Under the pieces are notes generated by a model. That model searched no databases. It saw only the letters and a list, made by a program, of their open reading frames with translations, and was not told the origin of the DNA. Positions 26,473 through 36,210 of a DNA stretch of 64,000 bases are shown here, one piece after another. The translations under genes and the position numbers were made by a program. Source of the stretch: Saprospiraceae bacterium (lineage in GTDB: Bacteria > Bacteroidota > Bacteroidia > Chitinophagales > Saprospiraceae). The stretch covers positions 434,001-498,000 of the forward strand of contig JADJLG010000001.1 of assembly GCA_016710235.1 (NCBI GenBank), in the 5' to 3' direction. Each line of letters opens with the position of its first letter. The stretch's first letter is position 1.

Positions 26473-29352
26473 ATGGCTTCTTTTGAAAGAAATGATCGAT
26501 TTGAAAACAGACACATTGGCACTACCGGACCCGCTCTGGCGCAAATGTTAAGACAACTGGGAGTATCCAGTTTGGATGAATTGATAGACCAAACTGTTCC
26601 CGCTCAGATAAGACTCAACAAAAAACTACAACTACCACCAGCAAGTTCTGAATTCGATTATCTCAATCAGCTCAAAATCAATGCTCAAAAAAATAAAGTG
26701 TATAGAAGCTTTATCGGACAGGGGTACTATGGTACGATCACACCATCTGTAGTGCGTCGCAACGTATTTGAAAATCCGGGTTGGTACACTCAGTACACAC
26801 CTTATCAGGCTGAGATTTCCCAAGGGAGATTGGAAGCTTTGTTGAATTTTCAGACGATGATATCTGACCTTACAGGTTTGCCGATATCCAATGCTTCGCT
26901 TTTGGATGAAGGCACAGCAGCTGCAGAGGCGATGCTGATGTTTTTCCATGCAAATGAAAAGAAAAACAAAGAAGAATCCCCTGACAAATTTTTTGTGGAT
27001 CACAATGTTTTCGATCAGACCATCGACGTGCTGCGCTCGAGAGCCTGGCCTCAAGGGATAGAAATAATAGTTGGAGATTGGAGAAAAATGGAGTTGCCGG
27101 AAAAATGTTTTGGCGTCCTCTTACAGTATCCTGACAAAAGGGGGGCAATTCATGATTACCAGACTTTCATACAGATGTCTAAAGCCAAAGGATGCAACGT
27201 AGCATTGGCCACAGATTTACTTGCTCTATGTTTGTTGAAATCGCCCGGCGAACTTGGAGCAGATGTCGCTTTGGGAAACAGTCAGAGGTTCGGTGTGCCT
27301 ATGGGTTTTGGAGGACCTCATGCAGCTTTTTTTGCCACCCGAGAAGAATTCAAGAGAATTATGCCGGGTAGAATCATTGGGGTATCAATTGACGAACAAG
27401 GTAATCGTGCCCTTCGCATGGCTCTACAGACTCGTGAACAGCATATCCGGAGGGAAAAGGCCACCTCTAATATTTGTACGGCTCAGGCACTCCTGGCCAT
27501 TATGGCATCGATGTATGGTGTATACCATGGTCCGGACGGACTTTATGCTATAGCGCGTCGTGTTCATGATATGAGTGTAGCATTGGCGTCAGTCTTGAGT
27601 ACAAGTGGATATAGCATTCAGGAAGACAATTTCTTCGATACAGTCAGTATAAAAGCAGATTCGGATCTCCGCGAGAAAGTGAAGTCTTTGGCGGAATCTG
27701 CAGGTTACAATTTTGGGTATAGCGGAGACAGTATAAGAATCAGCTTGGACGAAACAGCCACGGCAGATGAACTCAAAACAATAACTGATATTTTCAGTGC
27801 TGCCATGGGCAAAAAAGAAAGTAGTCTTGTCATACCTTCAGCGGGCTTGAATATCCCTCAGCCGCTCATCCGTAGTTCAGAGTACATGACCCACGATGTG
27901 TTCAATACAAACCAAACTGAATCCAGTTTGATGAGATATATCAAACGCCTTGAAAACAAAGATCTTTCGTTGGTACATTCAATGATTTCATTGGGTTCTT
28001 GTACGATGAAGCTCAATGCTGCAACAGAACTTTATCCCGTAAGTTGGCCGGAATTCAGCAATATACATCCATTTGCACCTCAAGATCAAGTTCCGGCTTA
28101 TCTGCAAATCATTCATGAACTCGAGCAGTATCTCTGTGAGGTGACCGGGTTTACCGCCTGTTCTCTTCAACCCAATTCAGGTGCTCAGGGCGAGTTTGCT
28201 GGCCTACTGGCGATCAAAGCTTACCACGAAAGCCGATCTGATATGGATCGCGATGTAGCATTGATCCCTTCGTCAGCTCATGGTACTAACCCTGCCTCAG
28301 CAGTTATAGCAGGTATGCAGGTGGTTGTGACAGCATGCGACGAAAATGGGAATATCATAGTAGATGATATCCGCCAGAAAGCGGAACTTTATAAAGATAG
28401 ATTGGCTTGTTTGATGGTCACTTATCCATCCACGCATGGAGTGTTCGAAACTTCCATCAAAGAGATTTGCGATATCATTCATCAGTATGGAGGTATGGTG
28501 TATATGGATGGAGCCAACATGAATGCACAAGTTGGCCTCACGAATCCAGCCAATATTGGTGCTGATGTATGTCACCTCAACTTACACAAGACTTTTGCCA
28601 TCCCTCATGGGGGAGGCGGCCCGGGGGTGGGTCCCATCTGTTGTAACGACACACTGAAGCCTTTTCTGCCCCGACATGAGTTTTATCCACAAATGGTGAA
28701 TGGTCCCGGGGTACCTTCAGTTTCTGCAGCACCGTATGGTAGTGCAAGTATTTTGCTCATTTCTTATGCTTATATAAGAATGTTAGGTCCTGATGGTCTG
28801 ACCAAAGCCACCAAGCATGCCATATTAAATGCAAATTATATTGCTGCAAGGTTGAAAGACAAATATAAGATCCTCTATACCGGAGCGAATGGCAGAGTTG
28901 CTCATGAGCTTATCGTCGATCTGCGCCCTTATAAAGATGTTGGTGTGAGTGCAGAAGATGTTGCCAAAAGACTGATGGATTACGGATTCCATGCACCTAC
29001 CTTGTCTTTTCCGGTCGCAGGAACCATCATGATAGAACCAACGGAGTCTGAGGACAAAGCTGAACTTGACAGATTCTGTGATGCATTATTGTTGATCCGG
29101 GAAGAAATAGATGAAATCGCGAGAGGAGAGTATCCTGCTGATAACAATGTTCTTTCAAATGCACCGCATACAGTGCAACTCATTACTGCAGATAGCTGGG
29201 ACAAACCTTATAGCAGGCAGAAAGCTGCGTTTCCGGCAGCTTATCAAGCACATGGACAAAAATTCTGGCCTCAAGTTGGACGAGTAAACAATGCGCATGG
29301 AGATAGAAACCTGGTTTGCATTTGCCCACCAACTGAGTCCTATATGCAATGA
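26473..29352 (+). CDS. gcvP: Glycine dehydrogenase (decarboxylating), P-protein
   Basis: This is the PLP-dependent decarboxylating subunit of the glycine cleavage system, which passes the aminomethyl group to the H-protein lipoyl arm. It is the single-chain form: 959 residues, with two homologous halves and the PLP lysine at 706 in the motif HKTFAIPHGGGGPG. The N-terminus (FENRHIG) is typical. gcvT and gcvH are not nearby. Its stop overlaps the hldD start (ATGA), which is an unexpected partner. Confidence 0.97.
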   Translation: MASFERNDRFENRHIGTTGPALAQMLRQLGVSSLDELIDQTVPAQIRLNKKLQLPPASSEFDYLNQLKINAQKNKVYRSFIGQGYYGTITPSVVRRNVFENPGWYTQYTPYQAEISQGRLEALLNFQTMISDLTGLPISNASLLDEGTAAAEAMLMFFHANEKKNKEESPDKFFVDHNVFDQTIDVLRSRAWPQGIEIIVGDWRKMELPEKCFGVLLQYPDKRGAIHDYQTFIQMSKAKGCNVALATDLLALCLLKSPGELGADVALGNSQRFGVPMGFGGPHAAFFATREEFKRIMPGRIIGVSIDEQGNRALRMALQTREQHIRREKATSNICTAQALLAIMASMYGVYHGPDGLYAIARRVHDMSVALASVLSTSGYSIQEDNFFDTVSIKADSDLREKVKSLAESAGYNFGYSGDSIRISLDETATADELKTITDIFSAAMGKKESSLVIPSAGLNIPQPLIRSSEYMTHDVFNTNQTESSLMRYIKRLENKDLSLVHSMISLGSCTMKLNAATELYPVSWPEFSNIHPFAPQDQVPAYLQIIHELEQYLCEVTGFTACSLQPNSGAQGEFAGLLAIKAYHESRSDMDRDVALIPSSAHGTNPASAVIAGMQVVVTACDENGNIIVDDIRQKAELYKDRLACLMVTYPSTHGVFETSIKEICDIIHQYGGMVYMDGANMNAQVGLTNPANIGADVCHLNLHKTFAIPHGGGGPGVGPICCNDTLKPFLPRHEFYPQMVNGPGVPSVSAAPYGSASILLISYAYIRMLGPDGLTKATKHAILNANYIAARLKDKYKILYTGANGRVAHELIVDLRPYKDVGVSAEDVAKRLMDYGFHAPTLSFPVAGTIMIEPTESEDKAELDRFCDALLLIREEIDEIARGEYPADNNVLSNAPHTVQLITADSWDKPYSRQKAAFPAAYQAHGQKFWPQVGRVNNAHGDRNLVCICPPTESYMQ

Positions 29353-30311
29353 TAGTCATCACCGGTGCCGGAGGATTTATTGGTTCTTGCCTCGTGGGTT
29401 ACTTCAATACCATGGGACACAAAGATTTGATTCTAGTGGATGAGGCAAATAAAAAATATCATGCCGTACTTGATGGTAAAGAATATTTGCAATACATCGA
29501 CAGAGATGGATTTTCGGAGTGGTTACAACAGACCGAAGACAATATTTCCTTCGTTGTGCATATAGGTGCAAGAACGGACACCATGGAGTATGATGAAAAC
29601 ATTTTTGAAAAGCTCAATATCAGTTTTACAAAAAAATTGTGGGAAGTTTGTGTTCATAAAAACATTCCGATCATTTATGCTTCCAGCGCTGCTACTTATG
29701 GAGATGGTACTCATGGATATAGTGATCATCATGATTTAATTCCAAAATTGGAACCATTGAATCCATATGCATGGTCTAAGCAAATCGTGGATGAGTGGAT
29801 CCTCAGACAAGTGCAATTTCCCCCATATTGGATCGGCTTAAAGTTTTTTAATGTATTCGGACCAAACGAATACCATAAAAATAAAATGGCCAGTGTCATT
29901 TACCACGGTTATAATCAAATAAAAAACACGGGAAAAATTCGACTATTCAAATCTAATGATTCCAATATTTCAGATGGTGAGCAAAAAAGGGATTTTATTT
30001 ATGTAAAAGAAATAGTAGAGACGATCTATACGCTCTACAAGAACAGAATACAATCCGGTATTTATAATCTGGGGACCGGCACAGCACATAGTTTTAATCA
30101 ATTGGCAAAAGGAATTTTTGAGGCACTGGGTATGGAGACAAATATTGAGTACATGGACATGCCTGACCACCTCATGAAGTCATATCAGAATTTCACTGAA
30201 GCTGATATGAATAAACTCAGACATGCGATCCATTATAGGTCTGACTGGACATTTCAGAGGGCAATATCTGATTACGTCAATAATTACCTGGATGTGAGTA
30301 AATATTTTTAA
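29349..30311 (+). CDS. hldD: ADP-L-glycero-D-manno-heptose 6-epimerase
   Basis: The enzyme epimerises the heptose precursor of LPS inner core at C6. The 320-residue short-chain dehydrogenase/epimerase has the NAD loop GAGGFIGS at 6-13 and the catalytic YxxxK (YAWSK). It also has family-specific segments (HIGARTDTMEYD, YASSAATYGDG, FFNVFGPNEYHKNKMASVI and SDGEQKRDFIYVKE). It is translationally coupled to gcvP and fits with LptC/LptE as LPS-related functions in the window. Confidence 0.94.
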   Translation: MIVITGAGGFIGSCLVGYFNTMGHKDLILVDEANKKYHAVLDGKEYLQYIDRDGFSEWLQQTEDNISFVVHIGARTDTMEYDENIFEKLNISFTKKLWEVCVHKNIPIIYASSAATYGDGTHGYSDHHDLIPKLEPLNPYAWSKQIVDEWILRQVQFPPYWIGLKFFNVFGPNEYHKNKMASVIYHGYNQIKNTGKIRLFKSNDSNISDGEQKRDFIYVKEIVETIYTLYKNRIQSGIYNLGTGTAHSFNQLAKGIFEALGMETNIEYMDMPDHLMKSYQNFTEADMNKLRHAIHYRSDWTFQRAISDYVNNYLDVSKYF

Positions 30312-30376
30312 TTCAACTAAGGAATTCAGAATATCAGCTCACTGAGTGATTTTATGTTTGTTGAAAAAGATTTTAA

Positions 30377-32119
30377 TTATTCACCATTCTTTATAAATCT
30401 ACCTACATATCTTTTTCCTTTACGGGTAGCTCCCTTTATGATGTAAGTTCCTGCAGGTAAATACCTGACTGAAATCTCTGCCGGATTCCCTTGTAAGATT
30501 CCTGAATTCACAAACAAGCCATTTATGGTGTAAAGATTATAATACATCAATACCTCATGAGATGGGGCTTCAAGCTGCACAGTGATACTTTCTGATGCCG
30601 GATTCGGGTAGATAGTTACCGATCCATCCATGGACACCTCTTTGTCGTCCACAGAAAGAAGAGAGTCGAGGTGGTACTTTATAAATAATCCGTCCAATTT
30701 TCCGGTGGTTGTGTCGTTGCGTATATACCCATCTCCGAACCTGAGCTCCTTACTTCCAAATGAACCTAGAATATAGACCTGGTTTGCATCAGATGCAATT
30801 TGAAAACTACTCTCACGCCCTTCTTCACCAATTGTGACTCCTCCGAGGATCTCTCCGTTATTTCGCGCCAGTAAAACATATATGTCATCCTCGCCTCTAT
30901 TTTCCAAATCTGTGCTTCCGAATAGCAGATGTGAAGAGAAATAATTGCCGGTAATGACCAGATAATTATTGCCCAACAAATGCGAACTCACATCTTCAAT
31001 TCCACCATATCCATTCATGATTTGCCTGGCCCATACACATTCTCCACTCTTGTCATACTTTGTATAAAATATGTCAAAGTGATCCAATGGATTACTTTGT
31101 TTATACAAAGATGTGATAGGATTAAATCTCAAGGTATCGCTCTCAAAAGCTCCTGAAAAATAGATATTATTTTCTTCATCAAAAGTAATGCTTCCATACG
31201 AAGTATATTCATTATCTTTTCCTTGTATTGTCTTCAGCCACAGCACCCTGCCCTCAGCTGAGAGTTTTAACAAAAATATTTCAAGGTCCCCTAAACCGAC
31301 TATAGGATGATATATAGTTTCTGAATTTTTTACACCAAATGAATCAATCTTTAGATCTCTTCCCTCGAACAACCCACAAACTATAATATTATCCTCAAGA
31401 TCTATCTTTATATCAAATAAATAGATACTATTGTTGTAGATCGTTTTCATCCATAATATATTGAAATTGCTGTCCATTTTAATGAGAAAAAAATTATACC
31501 CAACAGCCAGATTAGATCTATATAAAGTATCTCCCTTGGAATTCAAGAGATGACCTCGGCTCTTTGAGATGAGATACAAATTTCCATTGCGATCCGATTC
31601 GATTCCTCCACTATTATCAACTTCAATATTGCTATAAAATTCTTCTTTATTCATCAACTCACCCTTGCTGCTCAGCTTGATAATAACATTTCTGTAGCTA
31701 AAATCCGCACTCTTGCTTATTAATATACTGTCCAGATACAAATTCCCCCCATGACAGAGCGAGATGACAATGCTGTTATCTTCTAATACAGTAAGGCCTA
31801 AAGCCTGAACCGCAGATTCCGGTCTAATGGCCTTCCCCCAGAGCAGGCTTCCACTCCTGGAATACTTGAGTATAAATGCGCTAAATCTGGCGGAAGAGTT
31901 CAGCCATCTGAAGTGAAACCTGTCATCCACAGAAAAATGTTCTGAATCCGTGTCACTCAATATGTAGATATCTCCGTTTTTGTCAACTTTCATGAGCCTT
32001 GGATATTCAGACTGATCACCACCAAATGATCTCGCCCACTCATACTGAAAGGGTTGGGAATTCAAAGTAAGACAAATAAAAGTGTTGAGAATAAAAATAC
32101 TGACAATGAAATTTTTCAT
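30377..32119 (-). CDS. T9SS type A sorted beta-propeller-like secreted protein
   Basis: The 580-residue protein has a signal peptide (MKNFIVSIFILNTFICLTLN, cleavage near NSQP). A long repetitive region follows with recurring units such as GDIYILSDT, LYLISKSRG, NIYFSGAFESDTLRF and QVYILGSFGSKELRFG. This suggests a beta-propeller of the SBBP/Kelch-like kind seen in Bacteroidota surface proteins. The last ~80 residues are a type A sorting domain (VTIYPNPASESITVQL ending in GRFIKNGE). Function is unknown; export by the type IX system is well supported. Confidence 0.88.
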   Translation of the reverse strand: MKNFIVSIFILNTFICLTLNSQPFQYEWARSFGGDQSEYPRLMKVDKNGDIYILSDTDSEHFSVDDRFHFRWLNSSARFSAFILKYSRSGSLLWGKAIRPESAVQALGLTVLEDNSIVISLCHGGNLYLDSILISKSADFSYRNVIIKLSSKGELMNKEEFYSNIEVDNSGGIESDRNGNLYLISKSRGHLLNSKGDTLYRSNLAVGYNFFLIKMDSNFNILWMKTIYNNSIYLFDIKIDLEDNIIVCGLFEGRDLKIDSFGVKNSETIYHPIVGLGDLEIFLLKLSAEGRVLWLKTIQGKDNEYTSYGSITFDEENNIYFSGAFESDTLRFNPITSLYKQSNPLDHFDIFYTKYDKSGECVWARQIMNGYGGIEDVSSHLLGNNYLVITGNYFSSHLLFGSTDLENRGEDDIYVLLARNNGEILGGVTIGEEGRESSFQIASDANQVYILGSFGSKELRFGDGYIRNDTTTGKLDGLFIKYHLDSLLSVDDKEVSMDGSVTIYPNPASESITVQLEAPSHEVLMYYNLYTINGLFVNSGILQGNPAEISVRYLPAGTYIIKGATRKGKRYVGRFIKNGE

Positions 32120-32140
32120 TTTTACGATATTTTAAAAATG

Positions 32141-32164
32141 AGGAGGCCATCAAGATGACCTCCT
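32141..32164 (-). terminator. Hairpin terminator after the T9SS domain remnant
   Basis: On the minus strand AGGAGGTCATC pairs with GATGGCCTCCT (one G-T pair) around a two-base loop, followed by CATTTTT. It lies 12 bp after the stop at 32176. The right half also carries an AGGAGG sequence, but the position indicates termination rather than ribosome binding. Confidence 0.65.
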
Positions 32165-32175
32165 TGAAAATAATC

Positions 32176-32571
32176 TTAGTGATTCACAACAAATCTGAGC
32201 ACTTTTTGAATGCCCTCATACTCTACTGATATAAAATATACTCCACTAGTCAAATGATCTACATCCACTTCATATTGTAAATGATCTCCTTTAATGATAT
32301 CTACGCTCACTCTATTACCCAGGCTATTCCATACTTCAATCACATGTGGTAAATCAAAATCAGATTGATCTTTACAAGTTACCAATAATCTGTTACTGAC
32401 AGGATTTGGAGACAGAAACACTTCAAATGAATTTTTCTCACGAGCTTGCATTCCTACTATTCCATTGATACAGGTCTCCTGTGTATAATACTCGCCAAAT
32501 AGCTTATAGTATGGATTCCGGGCATCGATCATAACTTGTCTCAATACTTGAGCACTGAAGGGCTCAAGCAA
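32176..32571 (-). pseudogene. Orphan T9SS type A sorting domain, probable 3' remnant of a larger gene
   Basis: The 131-codon frame has no signal peptide and begins with TTG. Ten codons upstream of that TTG the frame closes with TAG beside a nine-A tract. The C-terminal ~85 residues are a complete type A sorting domain (FLSPNPVSNRLLV, HVIEVWNSLGNRVSV, LTSGVYFISVEYEGIQKVLRFVV). Sorting domains are normally fused to an exported cargo; alone, without a signal peptide, it could not reach the type IX machinery. It is most simply the residue of a deleted gene, although it retains a good terminator. Confidence 0.7.
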
Positions 32572-32680
32572 AAATTCCGATTCAAATTTAAAAAAAAACT
32601 AATATCCGGAATAATTTTTACAAGGTTTTAACTTTAAAATTCCAATTTTTATTAATTTCTTTCCAAAGATTAATATTAAC

Positions 32681-33280
32681 TCAAGAAATGTGAATCTTAT
32701 ATTTTATCCACTGTTCCCAGCTGTCAATATCTTCAAGTTCAGGCAATAAATGATAGCTGTATCCTGAATTTTTTATTCTATTAATAGTTTCCCTCAGGAC
32801 ATTTGAAGTGCTCCATTCTATATTTTCAAATATATCCGGATGATGGGCTCTCATTCCGATTAAATAATAACCTCCATCGCATGCAGGCCCAATCACAAAA
32901 TCCACTTCATTTAATTTCAGGAATGCCTTATCTACAATTTCTGAAGTCAGATAGGGGCAATCACTGCCAATTATAACTGCTGCACGATGATCCGAGAGAC
33001 ATTCACTTATTGCTCCTGACATCCTTGCGCCTAAATCATGACCGTACTGAAGCCTTTTAACTGCTTCTTTTAACGCTTCAAAATCATGAGGAATGTGATC
33101 ACTAAAGTACAGGTAAGTACTCGCCTCCAATTGATAAATCAATTCAATAGTTCTCTTTGTCAGCTCTGAATATACTTCTAATGCTGTACGATCATCCGTC
33201 GTGGCAGCAATTCTCGTTTTGACCTTGCCGGCTATCGCGTTTTTTAAAAAAACGACCAATGCAATTTCAGACTTTTCCAT
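32681..33280 (-). CDS. DUF2064/TIGR04282-type glycosyltransferase
   Basis: This 199-residue GT-A-like protein has the family marks: an N-terminal VVFLKNAIAGKVKTRIA (nucleotide-sugar binding), IIGSDCPYLTSEIVDKAF, VIGPACDGGYYLIGM and the end motif ELEDIDSWEQW. Homologues are often annotated as rSAM/selenodomain-associated or arsenosugar glycosyltransferases; the real substrate is usually unknown. It is divergent from the aldehyde dehydrogenase with 56 bp between starts. No radical-SAM partner is nearby. Confidence 0.88.
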   Translation of the reverse strand: MEKSEIALVVFLKNAIAGKVKTRIAATTDDRTALEVYSELTKRTIELIYQLEASTYLYFSDHIPHDFEALKEAVKRLQYGHDLGARMSGAISECLSDHRAAVIIGSDCPYLTSEIVDKAFLKLNEVDFVIGPACDGGYYLIGMRAHHPDIFENIEWSTSNVLRETINRIKNSGYSYHLLPELEDIDSWEQWIKYKIHIS

Positions 33281-33336
33281 TTTCTACACGACACTCGTAC
33301 AATAATTGCTTAATTTCGCTGTTCACATTCCGCTAC

Positions 33337-34794
33337 ATGCTTGCGAAATTACAAAACTACATCAACGGTTCTCATCAACCTCCTCTTAAGGAGAATTATA
33401 TGGACAATACCAATCCTGCAACAGGAGAAATCATTTCATTAATTCCGATATCTGACGCATTGGATGTGGATATGGCTGTACGCTCTGCCCGACAAGCTGC
33501 ACAGAGTTGGAAGTCTAGTTCAGGAGAGCTGCGGTTTCGTATTCTCTCTCGCATCGCTGACCTCATCGATCGGGATATAGAAGCGCTTGCTCTTGCCGAA
33601 ACAAATGACACAGGCAAACCTCTGCACGTATCACGCAGCGTAGATATACCTCGAGCAGCGTCAAATTTCAGGTTTTTTGCAACTGCAGCCATGCAGTTTT
33701 CGTCCGAAAGCCACTGGATGCCGGGAAAAGCAATCAATTATACACTGCGACAACCCATAGGTATAGTAGCTTGTATCTCGCCTTGGAATCTTCCTCTCTA
33801 TTTATTCTCGTGGAAAATAGCACCGGCTCTTGCTGCGGGAAATTGTGTTATCAGCAAACCTTCCGAACTCAGTCCGACAACTGCAATGATGTTAGGCAAG
33901 ATTTGTACAGAAGCTGGTTTGCCTTCCGGAGTTCTCAACATTATTCTGGGCGATGGGCCCACAACAGGTCAAGCTATCATCGATCATGAGGACATTTCAG
34001 CCATTTCATTCACGGGTGGCACAAAAACCGGCGCTCATATCGCTACTCAAGCTGCCCCTAGATTCAAAAAACTCAGTTTGGAATTGGGTGGTAAAAATCC
34101 ATGCATCATTTTTGAAGATTGCGACTACGAATTGACTCTCAGAGAAGTGCAGCGGCTTAGTTTTTCCAATCAGGGCCAAATCTGCCTTTGTGGAAGTCGT
34201 ATCCTGATTCAGGAATCTATCTACAACAAATTTCGCGATGACCTGGTGAGCAGGATTCAAGCACTTCGGATTGGAGATCCTTTGATTGCCGAAACACAAA
34301 TCGGTTCGGTGATCTCGTCGGCACATGCAGAAAAAGTAATGTCCTATATCTCTCTGGCACAGCAAGAAGGTGGCAAGATATTGTGCGGAGGCAGCAGATA
34401 TCAAGTTGAAGGCAGATGCAGCAATGGAAATTTCATCAGACCAACAATTCTGGAAAATTTGGGACCGAATTGTCGTACTAACATGGAAGAGATATTTGGG
34501 CCGGTCATCAGTTTGCAAGTCTTCAAAGATGAGGAAGAGGCTTTACAATTGGCGAATGCGAGTCGATACGGATTAGCTTCTACTGTATGGACAAGTGATC
34601 TTCAAAAAGCACACAGAATGGCAGAAAAATTGAATACAGGAATAGTGTGGATAAATTGTTGGTTGCTCAGAGATCTCAGGACGCCATTTGGAGGAATGAA
34701 CGACTCCGGGGTGGGAAGAGAAGGAGGATGGGAGGCCATGAAATTTTTTACTGAAGCCAAAAACGTCTGCATAAAAACAGAACGAAATTCTTGA
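33337..34794 (+). CDS. Aldehyde dehydrogenase, 2-aminomuconic semialdehyde dehydrogenase-like
   Basis: This NAD(P)-dependent aldehyde oxidase has 485 residues from the ATG at 33337; an earlier in-frame start at 33259 overlaps the divergent gene and is rejected. Catalytic Glu249 (LELGGKNP) and Cys283 (NQGQICLCGSR) are present, with the cofactor motif FTGGTKTG. The C-terminal GIVWINCWLLRDLRTPFGGM resembles the ALDH8A1 / aminomuconate and hydroxymuconate semialdehyde dehydrogenase group, pointing to tryptophan (kynurenine) or aromatic breakdown. No other kynurenine genes are in the window, so the substrate is inferred. Confidence 0.85.
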   Translation: MLAKLQNYINGSHQPPLKENYMDNTNPATGEIISLIPISDALDVDMAVRSARQAAQSWKSSSGELRFRILSRIADLIDRDIEALALAETNDTGKPLHVSRSVDIPRAASNFRFFATAAMQFSSESHWMPGKAINYTLRQPIGIVACISPWNLPLYLFSWKIAPALAAGNCVISKPSELSPTTAMMLGKICTEAGLPSGVLNIILGDGPTTGQAIIDHEDISAISFTGGTKTGAHIATQAAPRFKKLSLELGGKNPCIIFEDCDYELTLREVQRLSFSNQGQICLCGSRILIQESIYNKFRDDLVSRIQALRIGDPLIAETQIGSVISSAHAEKVMSYISLAQQEGGKILCGGSRYQVEGRCSNGNFIRPTILENLGPNCRTNMEEIFGPVISLQVFKDEEEALQLANASRYGLASTVWTSDLQKAHRMAEKLNTGIVWINCWLLRDLRTPFGGMNDSGVGREGGWEAMKFFTEAKNVCIKTERNS

Positions 34795-34843
34795 GCTGCC
34801 AAGTAAAATTTAATCAGTAAAAACAAACATTACTTTGCTGCTT

Positions 34844-36196
34844 TTATATGTGCATCATCACCAAAGAAGGTGCAATTCCAAAGAGGATTAGAATTAAAGT
34901 CAAAACTAACAACACACTATTGTATCTCCAGGACACTGACCAGCTATGGTCACCACTCGGTGATGCAATCGCGTTGATGATCTTGAAATAATAATAAACT
35001 GAGATTACCGCGGCAACTAAGGCTACAAATGCCAATGATAGAAATCCCAGACCAACAGCTTCACGCAAAACTAAAAATTTGGCCATAAAGCCCGCAGTCA
35101 AAGGACCACCACCAAGAGAAATCAGGGCTATAATCATTAAAATTCCCAGCAATGGATTTGCTTTGAGTAAACCACCGAAAGAATCTAAATGATCGGATCC
35201 TGACTGTCGTTCAACAAAATGTGTAATTAAAAAAGTAATCAATGATGCAGCACCGTATGCAATCAAGTAATAAATCAGAATTTTTTCAGTTTGTGGTGTA
35301 ATTTTTAATACTGCAATCAGAATAAAACCTGCTTGTACGATCCCGGAATAAGCTAAGATCCTCTTTACACTCGTCTGATTGTAAGCCATGATATTTCCAA
35401 CAACAATAGTCACTAATGCAATTAATAATAAAAACCAAAATACCCATTCCGGTAAAGTAGCGGAAGACAATTTGAGATATTGCAACAGTGCTCCGAATCC
35501 TGCAATTTTCACAATGGATGACATGATCGCTGTAAAAATTGTCGGTGTACCTTCATACACGTCAGGTGCCCAAAAATGAAATGGTACCAAGGCTATTTTA
35601 AATGCCAGCCCACTTAAAACAAACAATACTCCTATCTGGTAGAATTTATCCATTCCGGGCAACACATTGCCAAAACTGAGACTTCCCGTGCTTGCGTAAA
35701 TAGCGCCGATTCCAAATAACAATATAGCACTTGCAAATGAGCCCATGATAAAATACTTAATAGCAGCTTCATTTGATGTGATACGCCTCCTGTCTGCACC
35801 TGCCAATACATACATAGAAATAGATAAAATTTCTATACCCAGAAACATCATTATAAAATTCTGGTATGATACCATGATCATACCACCGATGAGCGCCAGC
35901 AGGAACAAACCTGTAATATCCCCAAGTTCTTCGTTACCGCGTTGCCTGAATTGATGCAAAAAAGGAATTATACACAATGCAAAAACAAACTGCAAAATGC
36001 AGAGAACAAAAGAAGTCAAATCAAAATGCAGCATGCCTGTTAATATAGATGTCTCAGTCCATTCCGGATAATGCATTGCCACCAAACTTGCAACCAATGC
36101 CAACATAGCCACCGGTAATATCAATCCCCTTTGTCTGGCAAATCCCAAAAACAAAATCAGTACAGCTGCAACGGTTAATATAATGATTGTGAGCAT
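34844..36196 (-). CDS. nuoN: NADH-quinone oxidoreductase subunit N
   Basis: NuoN is an antiporter-like proton-pumping membrane subunit of complex I. At 450 residues it has about 14 hydrophobic helices, the discontinuous-helix region and the conserved Lys/Glu positions of the family (FLGIEILSISMYVLAG, SAAIKYFIMGSFASAILLFG-like and KIALVPFHFWAPDVYEG). It is the last gene of the nuoG-N block, 14 bp after nuoM. Confidence 0.95.
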   Translation of the reverse strand: MLTIIILTVAAVLILFLGFARQRGLILPVAMLALVASLVAMHYPEWTETSILTGMLHFDLTSFVLCILQFVFALCIIPFLHQFRQRGNEELGDITGLFLLALIGGMIMVSYQNFIMMFLGIEILSISMYVLAGADRRRITSNEAAIKYFIMGSFASAILLFGIGAIYASTGSLSFGNVLPGMDKFYQIGVLFVLSGLAFKIALVPFHFWAPDVYEGTPTIFTAIMSSIVKIAGFGALLQYLKLSSATLPEWVFWFLLLIALVTIVVGNIMAYNQTSVKRILAYSGIVQAGFILIAVLKITPQTEKILIYYLIAYGAASLITFLITHFVERQSGSDHLDSFGGLLKANPLLGILMIIALISLGGGPLTAGFMAKFLVLREAVGLGFLSLAFVALVAAVISVYYYFKIINAIASPSGDHSWSVSWRYNSVLLVLTLILILFGIAPSLVMMHI

Positions 36197-36210
36197 AATA
36201 ATTGTCCGAA

